From positions 1 to 5,558 of the forward strand of contig JAGWST010000330.1 of NCBI GenBank assembly GCA_028869325.1: a stretch of DNA of 5,558 bases, read 5' to 3'. The translations under genes and the position numbers were made by a program. Of this stretch, positions 1-5,505 are shown one piece after another. Each line of letters starts with the position of its first letter. Positions within the stretch are counted from its first letter, which is position 1. Source of the stretch: a bacterium (GTDB lineage Bacteria > Vulcanimicrobiota > Vulcanimicrobiia > Vulcanimicrobiales > SCRA01). The notes under the pieces were generated by a model. It did not search any database. It had not been told where the DNA came from and saw only the letters and a program-made list of their open reading frames with translations.

Positions 1-235
1 CTTCCTGCGCCGGCTCGAACGTGGCGACCAGGGCCTCGACCGCCAGCCCGCTATCGACGGCCATCTTCTTTAACTGTGCGAGGTACTCGCTGTCGGTCCG
101 CGGAAAGTGGCGCTCGTCGAAGGCGACGCCGTCGACTGGCAGCTCGCTCCCGCACAGATCCAACCATTCCAGCTGGGTCAGCGAACCGGAGGTGAGCGCG
201 CGATGGTAGGCGGCGCTCGAGCAGGCGACTCTCAC
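1..235 (-). CDS. Sugar phosphate isomerase/epimerase (xylose-isomerase-like TIM barrel), N-terminal part only
   Basis: Read on the - strand from a GTG at 235, this frame stays open for 78 codons and runs off the left edge, so the C-terminal two thirds or more are missing. The visible protein begins RVACSSAAYHRAL, continues through LTQLEWLDLCGSELPVDGV and FDERHFPRTDSEYLAQLKK, and reaches a second predicted beta strand (LAVEALVAT). This pattern (first strand with CSS, then WLDLC, DGV.FD..HFPRTD and YLAQLKK) is what I know from the sugar phosphate isomerase/epimerase family in the AP-endonuclease-2 TIM-barrel superfamily. The metal ligands and exact substrate cannot be judged because they lie outside the window. 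The GTG at 235 fits the usual N-terminus. An in-frame GTG at 277 would add 14 unconvincing residues and overlap the divergent phosphatase start. No strong Shine-Dalgarno precedes either. The gene is transcribed away from the rest of the cluster and need not be related to it in function. Confidence 0.83.
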   Translation of the reverse strand, partial: MRVACSSAAYHRALTSGSLTQLEWLDLCGSELPVDGVAFDERHFPRTDSEYLAQLKKMAVDSGLAVEALVATFEPAQE

Positions 236-252
236 GCCGACGCGTTCGCTGC

Positions 253-258
253 AGAGGA
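253..258 (+). promoter_or_regulatory. Ribosome binding site for the phosphatase gene (supports a TTG start)
   Basis: AGAGGA lies 11 bases before the TTG at 270. No ATG or GTG lies close by in frame, and the coding similarity (PTVLFVCTGNTC) begins directly after the TTG. This supports TTG as the true start. Confidence 0.55.
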
Positions 259-269
259 CACCACACCCC

Positions 270-773
270 TTGCCCACCGTTCTCTTCGTCTGCACCGGCA
301 ACACGTGCCGCAGCCCGATGGCCGCGGCGCTCTTCTCCGCCTTTGCACGCCGCACGGGACGCGACGACGTGCGCGCCGAGAGCGCCGGGGTCGCCGCCAT
401 GGTAGGCGCCCCCGCCGCGGAGGAGGCGCGCTCGGTGGTGGAAGGCGTCGCCTCTCTGGAGGGGCACCGCGCGCGCCAGATCGACGGTGCCCTGATCGCG
501 CGCGCCGACCTGATCGTCGGCGTCACGCGTGACCACGCGTTGCGGCTGCAGCGGCTCTACCCGCGGGCGGCCGCGCGCATCGTCGCCTCCGCCGATTTGC
601 CGGGCGGCCAAGACGTTCGCGACCCCTACCTGCTCTCTCACCAGGCCTACGCCGATGCCCGCCGCCATCTGGAGCGGTTCTTTCCCGCGCTGCTCGCCGA
701 GCTGGATCTGCGCGCAAGCGGCGGCCTCTCCACAAGGATTCACGGCGAAGACGGAGGGAAGTCGGGCGTATGA
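270..773 (+). CDS. ywlE: Low-molecular-weight protein phosphatase, probably YwlE-type protein-arginine phosphatase
   Basis: This 167-residue cytoplasmic phosphatase belongs to the low-molecular-weight tyrosine phosphatase fold. The P-loop CTGNTCRS sits at residues 8-15: C8 is the nucleophile and R14 the phosphate-binding Arg of the CX5R motif. The general-acid motif is DPY at 118-120 (D118), spaced as in the family. The P-loop residue before the second Cys is Thr (T12). In Bacillus YwlE the equivalent Thr gives selectivity for phosphoarginine, whereas tyrosine phosphatases of this fold usually have Ile there. I therefore infer activity on arginine-phosphorylated proteins, though tyrosine phosphatase cannot be excluded. 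The second P-loop Cys (C13) could form a redox-sensitive disulfide with C8, as proposed for YwlE. The last 20 or so residues (after LLAELDLRA) extend past the usual end and look unstructured. The start is TTG, and the stop overlaps the rpiB start (ATGA), which implies translational coupling. Adjacency to rpiB and glyA matches the Bacillus ywlE neighbourhood. Confidence 0.92.
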   Translation: MPTVLFVCTGNTCRSPMAAALFSAFARRTGRDDVRAESAGVAAMVGAPAAEEARSVVEGVASLEGHRARQIDGALIARADLIVGVTRDHALRLQRLYPRAAARIVASADLPGGQDVRDPYLLSHQAYADARRHLERFFPALLAELDLRASGGLSTRIHGEDGGKSGV

Positions 774-1285
774 GATTGGTGCTGGCCTCCGATCACGCCG
801 GTTTTCTCGTCAAGCAGCGATTGGTGGAGCTGCTGCGCGGAGAGGGTCACGAGGTGCTGGACCTCGGCACGCGCGACGAGACGCCCTGCGACTACCCGGA
901 CTACGGCTTTGCCCTGGGCGAGGCGGTGATGGCCGGCAAGGGGCGGCTCGGCATCATCGTCTGTGGCTCCAGCATCGGCGTCGCCATCGCGGCGAACAAA
1001 GTGCGCGGCGTGTGCGCGGCGCCCGTGACGGAGCCGTATGCCGCCGAGCTCTCGCGGCGTCACAACGACGCCAACGTGCTGGCGCTCTCGGAGCGGCTCA
1101 CCGGCTGGGATATGATCGAGCGCATCGTCCGGGTCTTCTTAGATACGCCCTTCGACGGCGGGCGCCACACCCGTCGCGTGGAGAAGCTGACGAACTACGA
1201 CGAGCGCGAACGCCGCAAGGCGCTCGCCGACGTCGAGCGCGGCACCGTCGAAGGGGCACAAACACCCGTCGAGCTGTTGAGGTAA
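770..1285 (+). CDS. rpiB: Ribose-5-phosphate isomerase B
   Basis: RpiB interconverts ribose 5-phosphate and ribulose 5-phosphate in the non-oxidative pentose phosphate pathway, feeding nucleotide synthesis in the cytoplasm. The 171-residue product shows the whole RpiB/LacAB signature: SDHAGF at 7-12 (D8, H9), DYPDYG at 41-46, the active-site loop [13 protein letters not shown] at 65-77 with catalytic C65, HNDANVL at 98-104 (H98), and the phosphate-binding GRHTRR at 131-136 (R132, R136). The loop reads CGSS rather than the common CGTG or CGSG, a mild substitution next to the catalytic Cys. The protein is about 20-25 residues longer than typical RpiB; the extra part is a charged tail (about 143-171, [14 protein letters not shown]...). 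The ATG at 770 overlaps the upstream stop by 4 bases, and a good Shine-Dalgarno (GGAGGG, 753-758) lies 11 bases before it. Allose-6-phosphate isomerase is a possible side activity of the family, but the context favours ribose 5-phosphate. Confidence 0.97.
   Translation: MRLVLASDHAGFLVKQRLVELLRGEGHEVLDLGTRDETPCDYPDYGFALGEAVMAGKGRLGIIVCGSSIGVAIAANKVRGVCAAPVTEPYAAELSRRHNDANVLALSERLTGWDMIERIVRVFLDTPFDGGRHTRRVEKLTNYDERERRKALADVERGTVEGAQTPVELLR
1278..1282 (+). promoter_or_regulatory. Ribosome binding site for glyA (supports a GTG start)
   Basis: TGAGG lies inside the last codons of rpiB, 10 bases before the GTG at 1293. It is the only purine-rich element at suitable spacing. The GTG gives an N-terminus of normal length relative to the ELIASENY motif. 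Confidence 0.5.
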
Positions 1286-1292
1286 TCGTTAC

Positions 1293-2540
1293 GTGCGTAC
1301 GCTGGATCAGTCGTTACTCGCCGCCCAAGATCCCGAAGTCATGGCCGCGATACAGGGCGAGGAGACCCGTCAGCGCCGGAACTTAGAGCTGATCGCCTCG
1401 GAGAACTACGTCTCGCCGGCCGTGCGCGAAGCGCAGGCCTGCGTCATGACGAACAAGTACGCCGAGGGTTACCCCGGCAGGCGCTATTACGGCGGCTGCG
1501 AGTACGTCGACGTCGCCGAGCAGATCGCCATCGACCGTATCAAGCGGTTGTTCAAGGCCGATCACGCCAACGTGCAGCCGCACGCCGGGGCGCAGGCCAA
1601 CGCGGCGGTCTTCATGGCGGCGATGCAGCCCGGTGAGACCGTGCTGGGCATGTCGCTGGCGCACGGCGGCCACCTGACGCACGGCACCAAGATCACCTTC
1701 TCGGGCAAGTATTTCCACGCGCTGGCCTACGGCGTCCGCCAAGACACGGAGCTGATCGACTTCGATCTGGTGCGCCAGCTCGCCCGCGAGCACAAGCCCA
1801 AGCTGATCGTGGCCGGCGCCTCGGCCTATCCGCGGACCATGGAGTACGCCCCCTTCCGCGAGATCTGCGACGAAGTCGGCGCGGCGCTGATGGTCGACGT
1901 CGCGCACATCGCGGGGCTGATCGTGACCGATCTCCATCCCTCGCCCGTCCCCTACTCGGACTTCGTGACCTCGACGACGCACAAGACGCTGCGCGGCCCG
2001 CGCGGCGGGCTGATCGTCTGCAGCGAGAAGTGGGCGGCCGCCGTCGACAAGGCCGTCTTTCCCGGCATGCAGGGCGGTCCGTTCATGCACTCCATCGCCG
2101 CGAAGGCGGTCGCCTTCGGCGAGGCACTCACGCCCGCGTACCGTGACTACATGGCGCAGGTCAAGCGCAACGCGGCCGTCTTGGCCGAGGAGCTGCAGCG
2201 CGCCGGGCTGCGCCTGGTGGGCGGCGGGACCGACACGCACCTGATGCTGGTGGACGTGAGCGTCAAGGGCCTCACCGGCAAGGCCGTGGAGGCCTATCTC
2301 GACGAGATCGGCATCACCGTCAACAAGAACGCGATCCCCTTCGACAAGGAGAAGCCGACAGTGGCCAGCGGCATCCGCATCGGCACGCCGGCGATCACCT
2401 CGCGAGGCATGAAGGACGATGCGATGCGCGAGATCGCGGCGATCATCTCGGAGGGTTTGGGCGACATCGAGAGCGGCGCGAAGAGGTCCGCGCTGCGCGC
2501 GCGCGTCGACGAGCTCACCGGCCACTACGGCGTGCCGTAG
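1293..2540 (+). CDS. glyA: Serine hydroxymethyltransferase
   Basis: GlyA is a PLP enzyme that converts serine and tetrahydrofolate to glycine and 5,10-methylene-THF, the main entry to the one-carbon pool. The 415-residue length is standard. Visible landmarks in order: [11 protein letters not shown] (32-42, substrate Ser and Glu), [19 protein letters not shown] (55-73, with the tyrosines at the dimer active site), HAGAQAN (97-103), [10 protein letters not shown] (122-131), [10 protein letters not shown] (201-210, D202 under the PLP ring nitrogen and H205), the PLP-lysine motif [12 protein letters not shown] (228-239, Schiff-base K231), FPGMQGGP (256-263), and [14 protein letters not shown] (359-372, carboxylate-binding R362). 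Every key residue I can check is present. The gene starts 7 bases after rpiB and ends 11 bases before the dCMP deaminase gene, consistent with co-transcription. With that deaminase it supplies both methylene-THF and dUMP for thymidylate synthase. Confidence 0.99.
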   Translation: MRTLDQSLLAAQDPEVMAAIQGEETRQRRNLELIASENYVSPAVREAQACVMTNKYAEGYPGRRYYGGCEYVDVAEQIAIDRIKRLFKADHANVQPHAGAQANAAVFMAAMQPGETVLGMSLAHGGHLTHGTKITFSGKYFHALAYGVRQDTELIDFDLVRQLAREHKPKLIVAGASAYPRTMEYAPFREICDEVGAALMVDVAHIAGLIVTDLHPSPVPYSDFVTSTTHKTLRGPRGGLIVCSEKWAAAVDKAVFPGMQGGPFMHSIAAKAVAFGEALTPAYRDYMAQVKRNAAVLAEELQRAGLRLVGGGTDTHLMLVDVSVKGLTGKAVEAYLDEIGITVNKNAIPFDKEKPTVASGIRIGTPAITSRGMKDDAMREIAAIISEGLGDIESGAKRSALRARVDELTGHYGVP

Positions 2541-2551
2541 CGAATGGCACC

Positions 2552-3013
2552 ATGATCGAGACCGGCCGCCGCCTGCGCCCCTCGTGGGATGAGTACTTCA
2601 TGGAGCTGGCGCGCGTGGCCGCCACTCGCTCCACCTGCCCGCGTGCCCAAGTGGGGGCGGTGCTGGCACGCGACCATCGTGTGCTGACCACCGGCTACAA
2701 CGGCGCGCCCAGCGGCTGCGCGCACTGCATCGACGTCGGCTGCCTGATGGTTGAGGGCCACTGCAAGCGCGCCGTCCACGCCGAGGCGAACACCATCGTG
2801 CAAGCGGCCCTGCACGGCGTCAACGTTCGCGGCGCCACCGCCTACTGCACGCATCAGCCGTGTGAGACGTGCTCCAAGCTGCTCATCAGCGCGGGCGTCG
2901 TGCGCATCGTCTACGAGCACGCCTACCACGATGCGGTAGCCGTGGAGCTGTTGCGCGAGGCGGGTGTGGCGCTCCAGGAGTTTCGGGCCCTTCGCGCCCC
3001 GGAGGAGCGGTGA
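2552..3013 (+). CDS. comEB: Deoxycytidylate (dCMP) deaminase, ComEB-type
   Basis: This is a zinc-dependent cytidine-deaminase-fold enzyme of 153 residues that deaminates dCMP to dUMP, the thymidylate synthase substrate. It begins with the family-typical RPSWDEYFMELA (9-20) and RSTCPRAQVGAVL (26-38). The catalytic zinc site is VHAEANTI (75-82; H76 ligand, E78 proton shuttle) together with the CTHQPCETCSK motif (99-109; C104 and C107 ligands). GYNGAPSG (48-55) is the usual substrate-site loop, and CIDVGCLM with the following GHCKR (59-73) matches the Cys-containing insert seen in the dCMP deaminase subfamily rather than in CMP/dCMP-like tRNA deaminases. Allosteric control by dCTP and dTTP is known for the family; I cannot confirm it here. 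No clear Shine-Dalgarno precedes the ATG at 2552, but the glyA stop is only 11 bases upstream, so coupled or reinitiated translation is likely. Bacillus calls the homologue comEB because of its operon position. Confidence 0.96.
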   Translation: MIETGRRLRPSWDEYFMELARVAATRSTCPRAQVGAVLARDHRVLTTGYNGAPSGCAHCIDVGCLMVEGHCKRAVHAEANTIVQAALHGVNVRGATAYCTHQPCETCSKLLISAGVVRIVYEHAYHDAVAVELLREAGVALQEFRALRAPEER

Positions 3014-3059
3014 TCCGCGCCTTACGCCGGCGCGCGTGCGGCGGCGTGAGCGGGGAGCG

Positions 3060-4073
3060 ATGAACTCCTTTGCGCTCGAGGTTTCCACGTTCGTCGTTGC
3101 TCTGGCGACGACGCTCTTCAGCACGCCGCTGGTGCGGCGCATCGCGCTCAAGCTGGGCATCGTGGCCCTGCCGGGCGGCCGCAACTCGCACCCGGCGCCG
3201 ACGGCGCGCGGCGGCGGTATCGCCGTCTTCATGGGCTTCGCCTTCGCCCTCTTCGTGGTGATGGGTCTGGCGCTCTCCAGCCACACGAAGATCTGGGATC
3301 GTCTGGTGATCCGCGAGCTGGTGGGTCTGCTCTTCGGGGGTACGCTGATCTTTCTGATCGGCGTCTGGGACGACGCCATGGACTTGCCCGCGAAGAAGAA
3401 GCTGCTGGGACAGAGCGCGGTGGCGATCGTCTCGATGCTCTACGGCTTCATCATCCCCGGCGTCTCCAACCCCTTCGACCACGATCAATGGGTGGCGTTT
3501 CCGCTCTGGGTGGGCATCCCGCTGACGCTCTTCTGGTACCTGGGCATGATGAACGCGATGAACTTCATCGACGGTCTCGACGGTCTTTTGGCGGGGATCA
3601 CCGCCATCGCCGGCATCTGCCTCTACTCCATTGCCGTGATCAAGGGCCACGCGCTGGTGGCGCTGCTGATGGCGGCGTTGGTGGGCGGCGCTCTGGGCTT
3701 TCTGCCCTACAACTTCAACCCGGCCAAGATCTTTCTGGGCGATGCCGGCTCGCTCTTCATCGGCTACGTCTTCGCCACCGTCTCGATCATCGGTGTCAGC
3801 AAGCTGGCCATCTCGATCAGCTTGGTCGTGCCGCTGATCGTCTTGGCGCTCCCCGTGTTGGATACCGCCGCGGCGATCCTGCGCCGCATGCGGCGCGGCA
3901 CGCGCGTCTTCGACGCCGATCGCGGCCACGTTCATCACGTGCTGGTCTTCCGCTTTGGGTTGGGGGTGCGCCAAGCGGTGATCCTTCTCTATGCCGTCTG
4001 TTTCGTTCTCGGAGTGGCGGCGTTCTTGATCAGCGGCGGGCCGCAGGCGCTCGCCCACCATGTGAGGCTGTAA
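3060..4073 (+). CDS. wecA: Polyprenyl-phosphate GlcNAc-1-phosphate transferase (WecA/TagO, MraY-like family)
   Basis: This 337-residue integral membrane enzyme of glycosyltransferase family 4 transfers GlcNAc-1-phosphate from UDP-GlcNAc to undecaprenyl phosphate on the cytoplasmic side, the first lipid-linked step of teichoic acid, O-antigen or similar wall glycans. I see about ten hydrophobic helices. Cytosolic loops carry the family motifs: PGGRNSHPAPTARGGG (38-53), the Asp pair in VWDDAMDLPAKKKLLGQ (D104, D105), NAMNFIDGLDGLLAG (165-179), FLGDAGS (225-231, Mg-binding D228), and DADRGHVHH (285-293). The HVHH motif near a basic loop points to the WecA/TagO branch rather than MraY. I chose the ATG at 3060, preceded closely by GGGGAG (3052-3057); upstream in-frame GTG codons would add an Arg-rich, unlikely extension. 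The 46-base gap after the deaminase gene holds a possible 6-bp stem (3024-3029 with 3042-3047) but no terminator. The wecB gene next door supports a GlcNAc-ManNAc polymer. Confidence 0.94.
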   Translation: MNSFALEVSTFVVALATTLFSTPLVRRIALKLGIVALPGGRNSHPAPTARGGGIAVFMGFAFALFVVMGLALSSHTKIWDRLVIRELVGLLFGGTLIFLIGVWDDAMDLPAKKKLLGQSAVAIVSMLYGFIIPGVSNPFDHDQWVAFPLWVGIPLTLFWYLGMMNAMNFIDGLDGLLAGITAIAGICLYSIAVIKGHALVALLMAALVGGALGFLPYNFNPAKIFLGDAGSLFIGYVFATVSIIGVSKLAISISLVVPLIVLALPVLDTAAAILRRMRRGTRVFDADRGHVHHVLVFRFGLGVRQAVILLYAVCFVLGVAAFLISGGPQALAHHVRL

Positions 4074-4082
4074 GCAGACGCG

Positions 4083-4105
4083 TCCGGCGCGTTTGCGCCA
4101 CCGGA
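4083..4105 (+). other. Possible mRNA hairpin covering the wecB ribosome binding site
   Basis: In the 38-base wecA-wecB gap, GGCGC (4086-4090) and GCGCC (4095-4099) form a 5-bp stem with a GTTT loop. In an alternative fold, TCCGG (4083-4087) pairs with CCGGA (4101-4105) and CGC pairs with GCG inside, leaving a CCA bulge; this would hide part of the GGAGG at 4103-4107. No U-run follows, so it is not an intrinsic terminator. GC-rich sequence forms such stems by chance, so a regulatory role is only a suggestion. Confidence 0.3.
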
Positions 4106-4107
4106 GG
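4103..4107 (+). promoter_or_regulatory. Ribosome binding site for wecB (supports a TTG start)
   Basis: A perfect GGAGG lies four bases before the TTG at 4112. Starting there gives MNEQGLRVMTVFGTRP, the normal length ahead of the GTRP motif. The in-frame GTG (4133) and ATG (4136) would trim the first beta strand and lack a comparable site. Confidence 0.65.
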
Positions 4108-4111
4108 TACT

Positions 4112-5266
4112 TTGAACGAGCAGGGGCTACGCGTGATGACCGTGTTCGGTACGCGACCCGACACGATCAAGATGGCGCCGCTGGTCGAGGCGTTGCAGGC
4201 CGCCGCTCCGGCGGTGACGCCCATCGTCTGCGTCTCGGCGCAGCATCGCCAGATGCTGGACGATCTGCTGGAGCTCTTCGGCATCGTGCCGGACTACGAT
4301 CTCAACATCATGGAAGAGGGGCAGACGCTCACGCGCGTGATGACGAAGGTGCTGGTGGGCATGGAGCGCGTGCTGCGCGAGGCGCGCCCCGACGTGGTGC
4401 TGGTCCACGGCGACACCAGCACCTCCAGCGCCGCCGCCCTGGCCGCCTTCTATCAGCAGATTCCCGTCGGCCACGTCGAGGCGGGACTGCGCACCAACAA
4501 CCGCTACGAGCCCTTCCCGGAGGAGATCAACCGGCGCATCAACGGTATCCTCTCCTCGTTCCACTTCGCGCCCACGGAGCGCTCGGCGGCGAATCTGCTG
4601 GGCGAGGGCGTCGACCCGCGCGACGTGATCGTCACCGGTAACACCGTGATCGATGCCTTTCTGCAGACGGCCGCGCGAAGTGACCTGACGGCGCCGAGCT
4701 TGGTCCAGATCGATCCGGACCGTCCGCTGCTCTTCGTGGAGGCGCACCGGCGCGAGAACCACGACGCGATGCGCGAGATCGCGCTGGCGATACGCCAGAT
4801 CACGGAGCTTCCGCAGCGTCCGCAGATCATTTGGCCGCTGCATCCATCGCCGCACGTCGCGCCGGTCGTGCGCGGCGTCTTGCAGGGCGTGAAGAGCGTG
4901 CATCTCACCGCGCCGGTGAACTACGGCGAGCTGGTCTGCTGCGTGCGCGCCTCGCGCTTTCTGCTGACCGACTCGGGCGGGCTGCAAGAGGAGGCCCCGT
5001 GCCTGGGCAAGCCCGTGCTGGTGATGCGCCGGACCACGGAGCGGCCGGAGGGCCTGGCGGCGGGGACGCTGGAGCTGGTGGGGACCAACCGCGAGACGGT
5101 GGTCGCCGCGGCGGCGCGCTTGCTGGCCGATGGCAAGGCCTATCTCTCCATGGCGCGCGCCAGCAACCCGTACGGTGACGGCAAGGCCTCCGAGCGCATC
5201 GTGCGCTGGCTCCTGGCCCGGCTGCGCGATGGCGCCTATCCCGATGCCTTCGTCTCCGCGGCCTGA
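4112..5266 (+). CDS. wecB: UDP-N-acetylglucosamine 2-epimerase (non-hydrolysing)
   Basis: This cytoplasmic enzyme interconverts UDP-GlcNAc and UDP-ManNAc and is a 384-residue, two-domain GT-B-fold protein of normal length. In order: VMTVFGTRPDTIKMAP (8-23), SAQHRQMLD (42-50), VLVHGDTSTS (97-106, D101), VGHVEAGLRTNNRYEPFPEEINRR (119-142; E123 and E137), VTGNTVID (174-181), AHRRENH (211-217), and LTDSGGLQEEAPCLGKPVLVMRRTTERPEG (285-314), which holds the UDP-binding Ser-Gly-Gly and the TERPE loop. D101, E123 and E137 correspond to the catalytic acidic residues D95, E117 and E131 of the E. coli enzyme. Two small departures from the most common form are GTRPDT for GTRPEA, and Glu instead of Thr before AHRREN. 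The family is allosterically activated by UDP-GlcNAc, and the QHR segment that belongs to that site is present. Together with the WecA-like transferase upstream it suits synthesis of a GlcNAc-ManNAc linkage unit. The hydrolysing epimerase of sialic acid pathways is less likely given this context. Confidence 0.97.
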   Translation: MNEQGLRVMTVFGTRPDTIKMAPLVEALQAAAPAVTPIVCVSAQHRQMLDDLLELFGIVPDYDLNIMEEGQTLTRVMTKVLVGMERVLREARPDVVLVHGDTSTSSAAALAAFYQQIPVGHVEAGLRTNNRYEPFPEEINRRINGILSSFHFAPTERSAANLLGEGVDPRDVIVTGNTVIDAFLQTAARSDLTAPSLVQIDPDRPLLFVEAHRRENHDAMREIALAIRQITELPQRPQIIWPLHPSPHVAPVVRGVLQGVKSVHLTAPVNYGELVCCVRASRFLLTDSGGLQEEAPCLGKPVLVMRRTTERPEGLAAGTLELVGTNRETVVAAAARLLADGKAYLSMARASNPYGDGKASERIVRWLLARLRDGAYPDAFVSAA

Positions 5267-5279
5267 GCGGGACCCCACG

Positions 5280-5471
5280 ATGCGTGCGGCTCTGCTTGCC
5301 GTCGCCGGGGCGGGCGCCTCGTTTGCGGCGGCGGTGCTGCTCGGGACCTTTGCCGGCTGGCTGGTCGGCGGCCGAACCGGCCACCCGGCCCTGGTCGTGC
5401 TGGGGCTCTTTCTCGGAATGGCGGCAGGTGCCGTCCTGGTCGGACGGATGGTTAGCCGCGCAAAATTCTGA
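5280..5471 (+). CDS. atpZ: Small two-helix membrane protein, probably AtpZ (AtpI-like assembly/Mg2+-related protein of the ATP synthase locus)
   Basis: The 63-residue product is almost entirely two hydrophobic helices (about 3-30 and 35-57). They are joined by a short Gly/Arg turn (GGRTGHP) and followed by a basic tail (GRMVSRAKF). The second helix reads ALVVLGLFLGMAAGAVLVG. Two helices with a G-x-x-x-G-rich first helix, a short polar turn and the LGLFLGMAAG pattern resemble AtpZ, a small protein encoded just before atpI and atpB in many bacteria and implicated in Mg2+ or Ca2+ handling or c-ring assembly. It is shorter than most AtpZ proteins because the N-terminal charged segment is nearly absent. 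The ATG at 5280 is 13 bases after the wecB stop, with only a weak purine stretch before it. Position after wecB supports the call, but no ATP synthase gene is visible here, so a generic small membrane protein remains possible. Confidence 0.7.
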   Translation: MRAALLAVAGAGASFAAAVLLGTFAGWLVGGRTGHPALVVLGLFLGMAAGAVLVGRMVSRAKF

Positions 5472-5487
5472 GCTCGAAAAAAAGCGC

Positions 5488-5505
5488 TTGTGCGAATTCG
5501 CACAA
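5488..5505. promoter_or_regulatory. Perfect 18-base palindrome, candidate operator (Rex-like or CRP/FNR-like)
   Basis: TTGTGCGAATTCGCACAA equals its own reverse complement. It sits 16 bases after the last gene in the AT-richest part of the window. The TTGTG...CACAA ends and total length match the Rex (NADH/NAD+ sensing repressor) consensus TTGTGAA-N4-TTCACAA, but the inner AA/TT positions are CG/CG, so it agrees at 10 of 14 defined positions. TGTGC-N6-GCACA is also close to the CRP/FNR-family layout TGTGA-N6-TCACA. Which factor binds, if any, is inference. An A7 run (5477-5483) lies just upstream. On the opposite strand the same sequence can be read as a terminator hairpin. Confidence 0.5.

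Noticed and set aside
51..743. 230-codon open frame on the - strand opposite the phosphatase
   Set aside because: The real - strand gene at 1-235 is in a different frame. This one is Arg/Gly-rich and antisense to the phosphatase.
529..1386. 285-codon + strand frame across the phosphatase and rpiB
   Set aside because: It is a shadow in another frame of two genes with complete motifs, and its translation is Arg/Ala-rich.
1383..2525. 380-codon open frame on the - strand opposite glyA
   Set aside because: It is antisense to a complete, fully conserved glyA and shows no recognisable domain.
2544..2555. Three-codon mini-ORF (ATG GCA CCA TGA) overlapping the dCMP deaminase start
   Set aside because: It has no ribosome binding site of its own and is short enough to be chance; it could affect coupling, but nothing supports that.
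2964..3059. Earlier start for the wecA-like gene (32 extra residues)
   Set aside because: The added residues are Arg-rich and overlap the end of the deaminase gene. The ATG at 3060 has a purine-rich element and gives the normal first membrane helix.
2886..4061. 391-codon open frame on the - strand across the wecA-like gene
   Set aside because: The translation is a hydrophilic Asp/His/Arg/Gln-rich sequence, the mirror of hydrophobic membrane codons, and it covers the clear WecA motifs on the + strand.
4077..4084. GACGCGTC palindrome after the wecA stop
   Set aside because: An 8-base GC-rich palindrome is expected by chance at this base composition and has no accompanying motif.
3488..4111. 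Long in-frame extension upstream of wecB inside the wecA-like gene
   Set aside because: The translation before the TTG at 4112 is Arg/Ser/Gly-rich and overlaps the wecA coding region in another frame; GGAGG directly before the TTG marks the real start.
4127..5503. 458-codon open frame on the - strand across wecB and atpZ
   Set aside because: It is opposite the strongly supported wecB gene, its translation is rich in Arg, His, Gln and Ala with no domain pattern, and it arises because high-GC codons leave few stops on the opposite strand.
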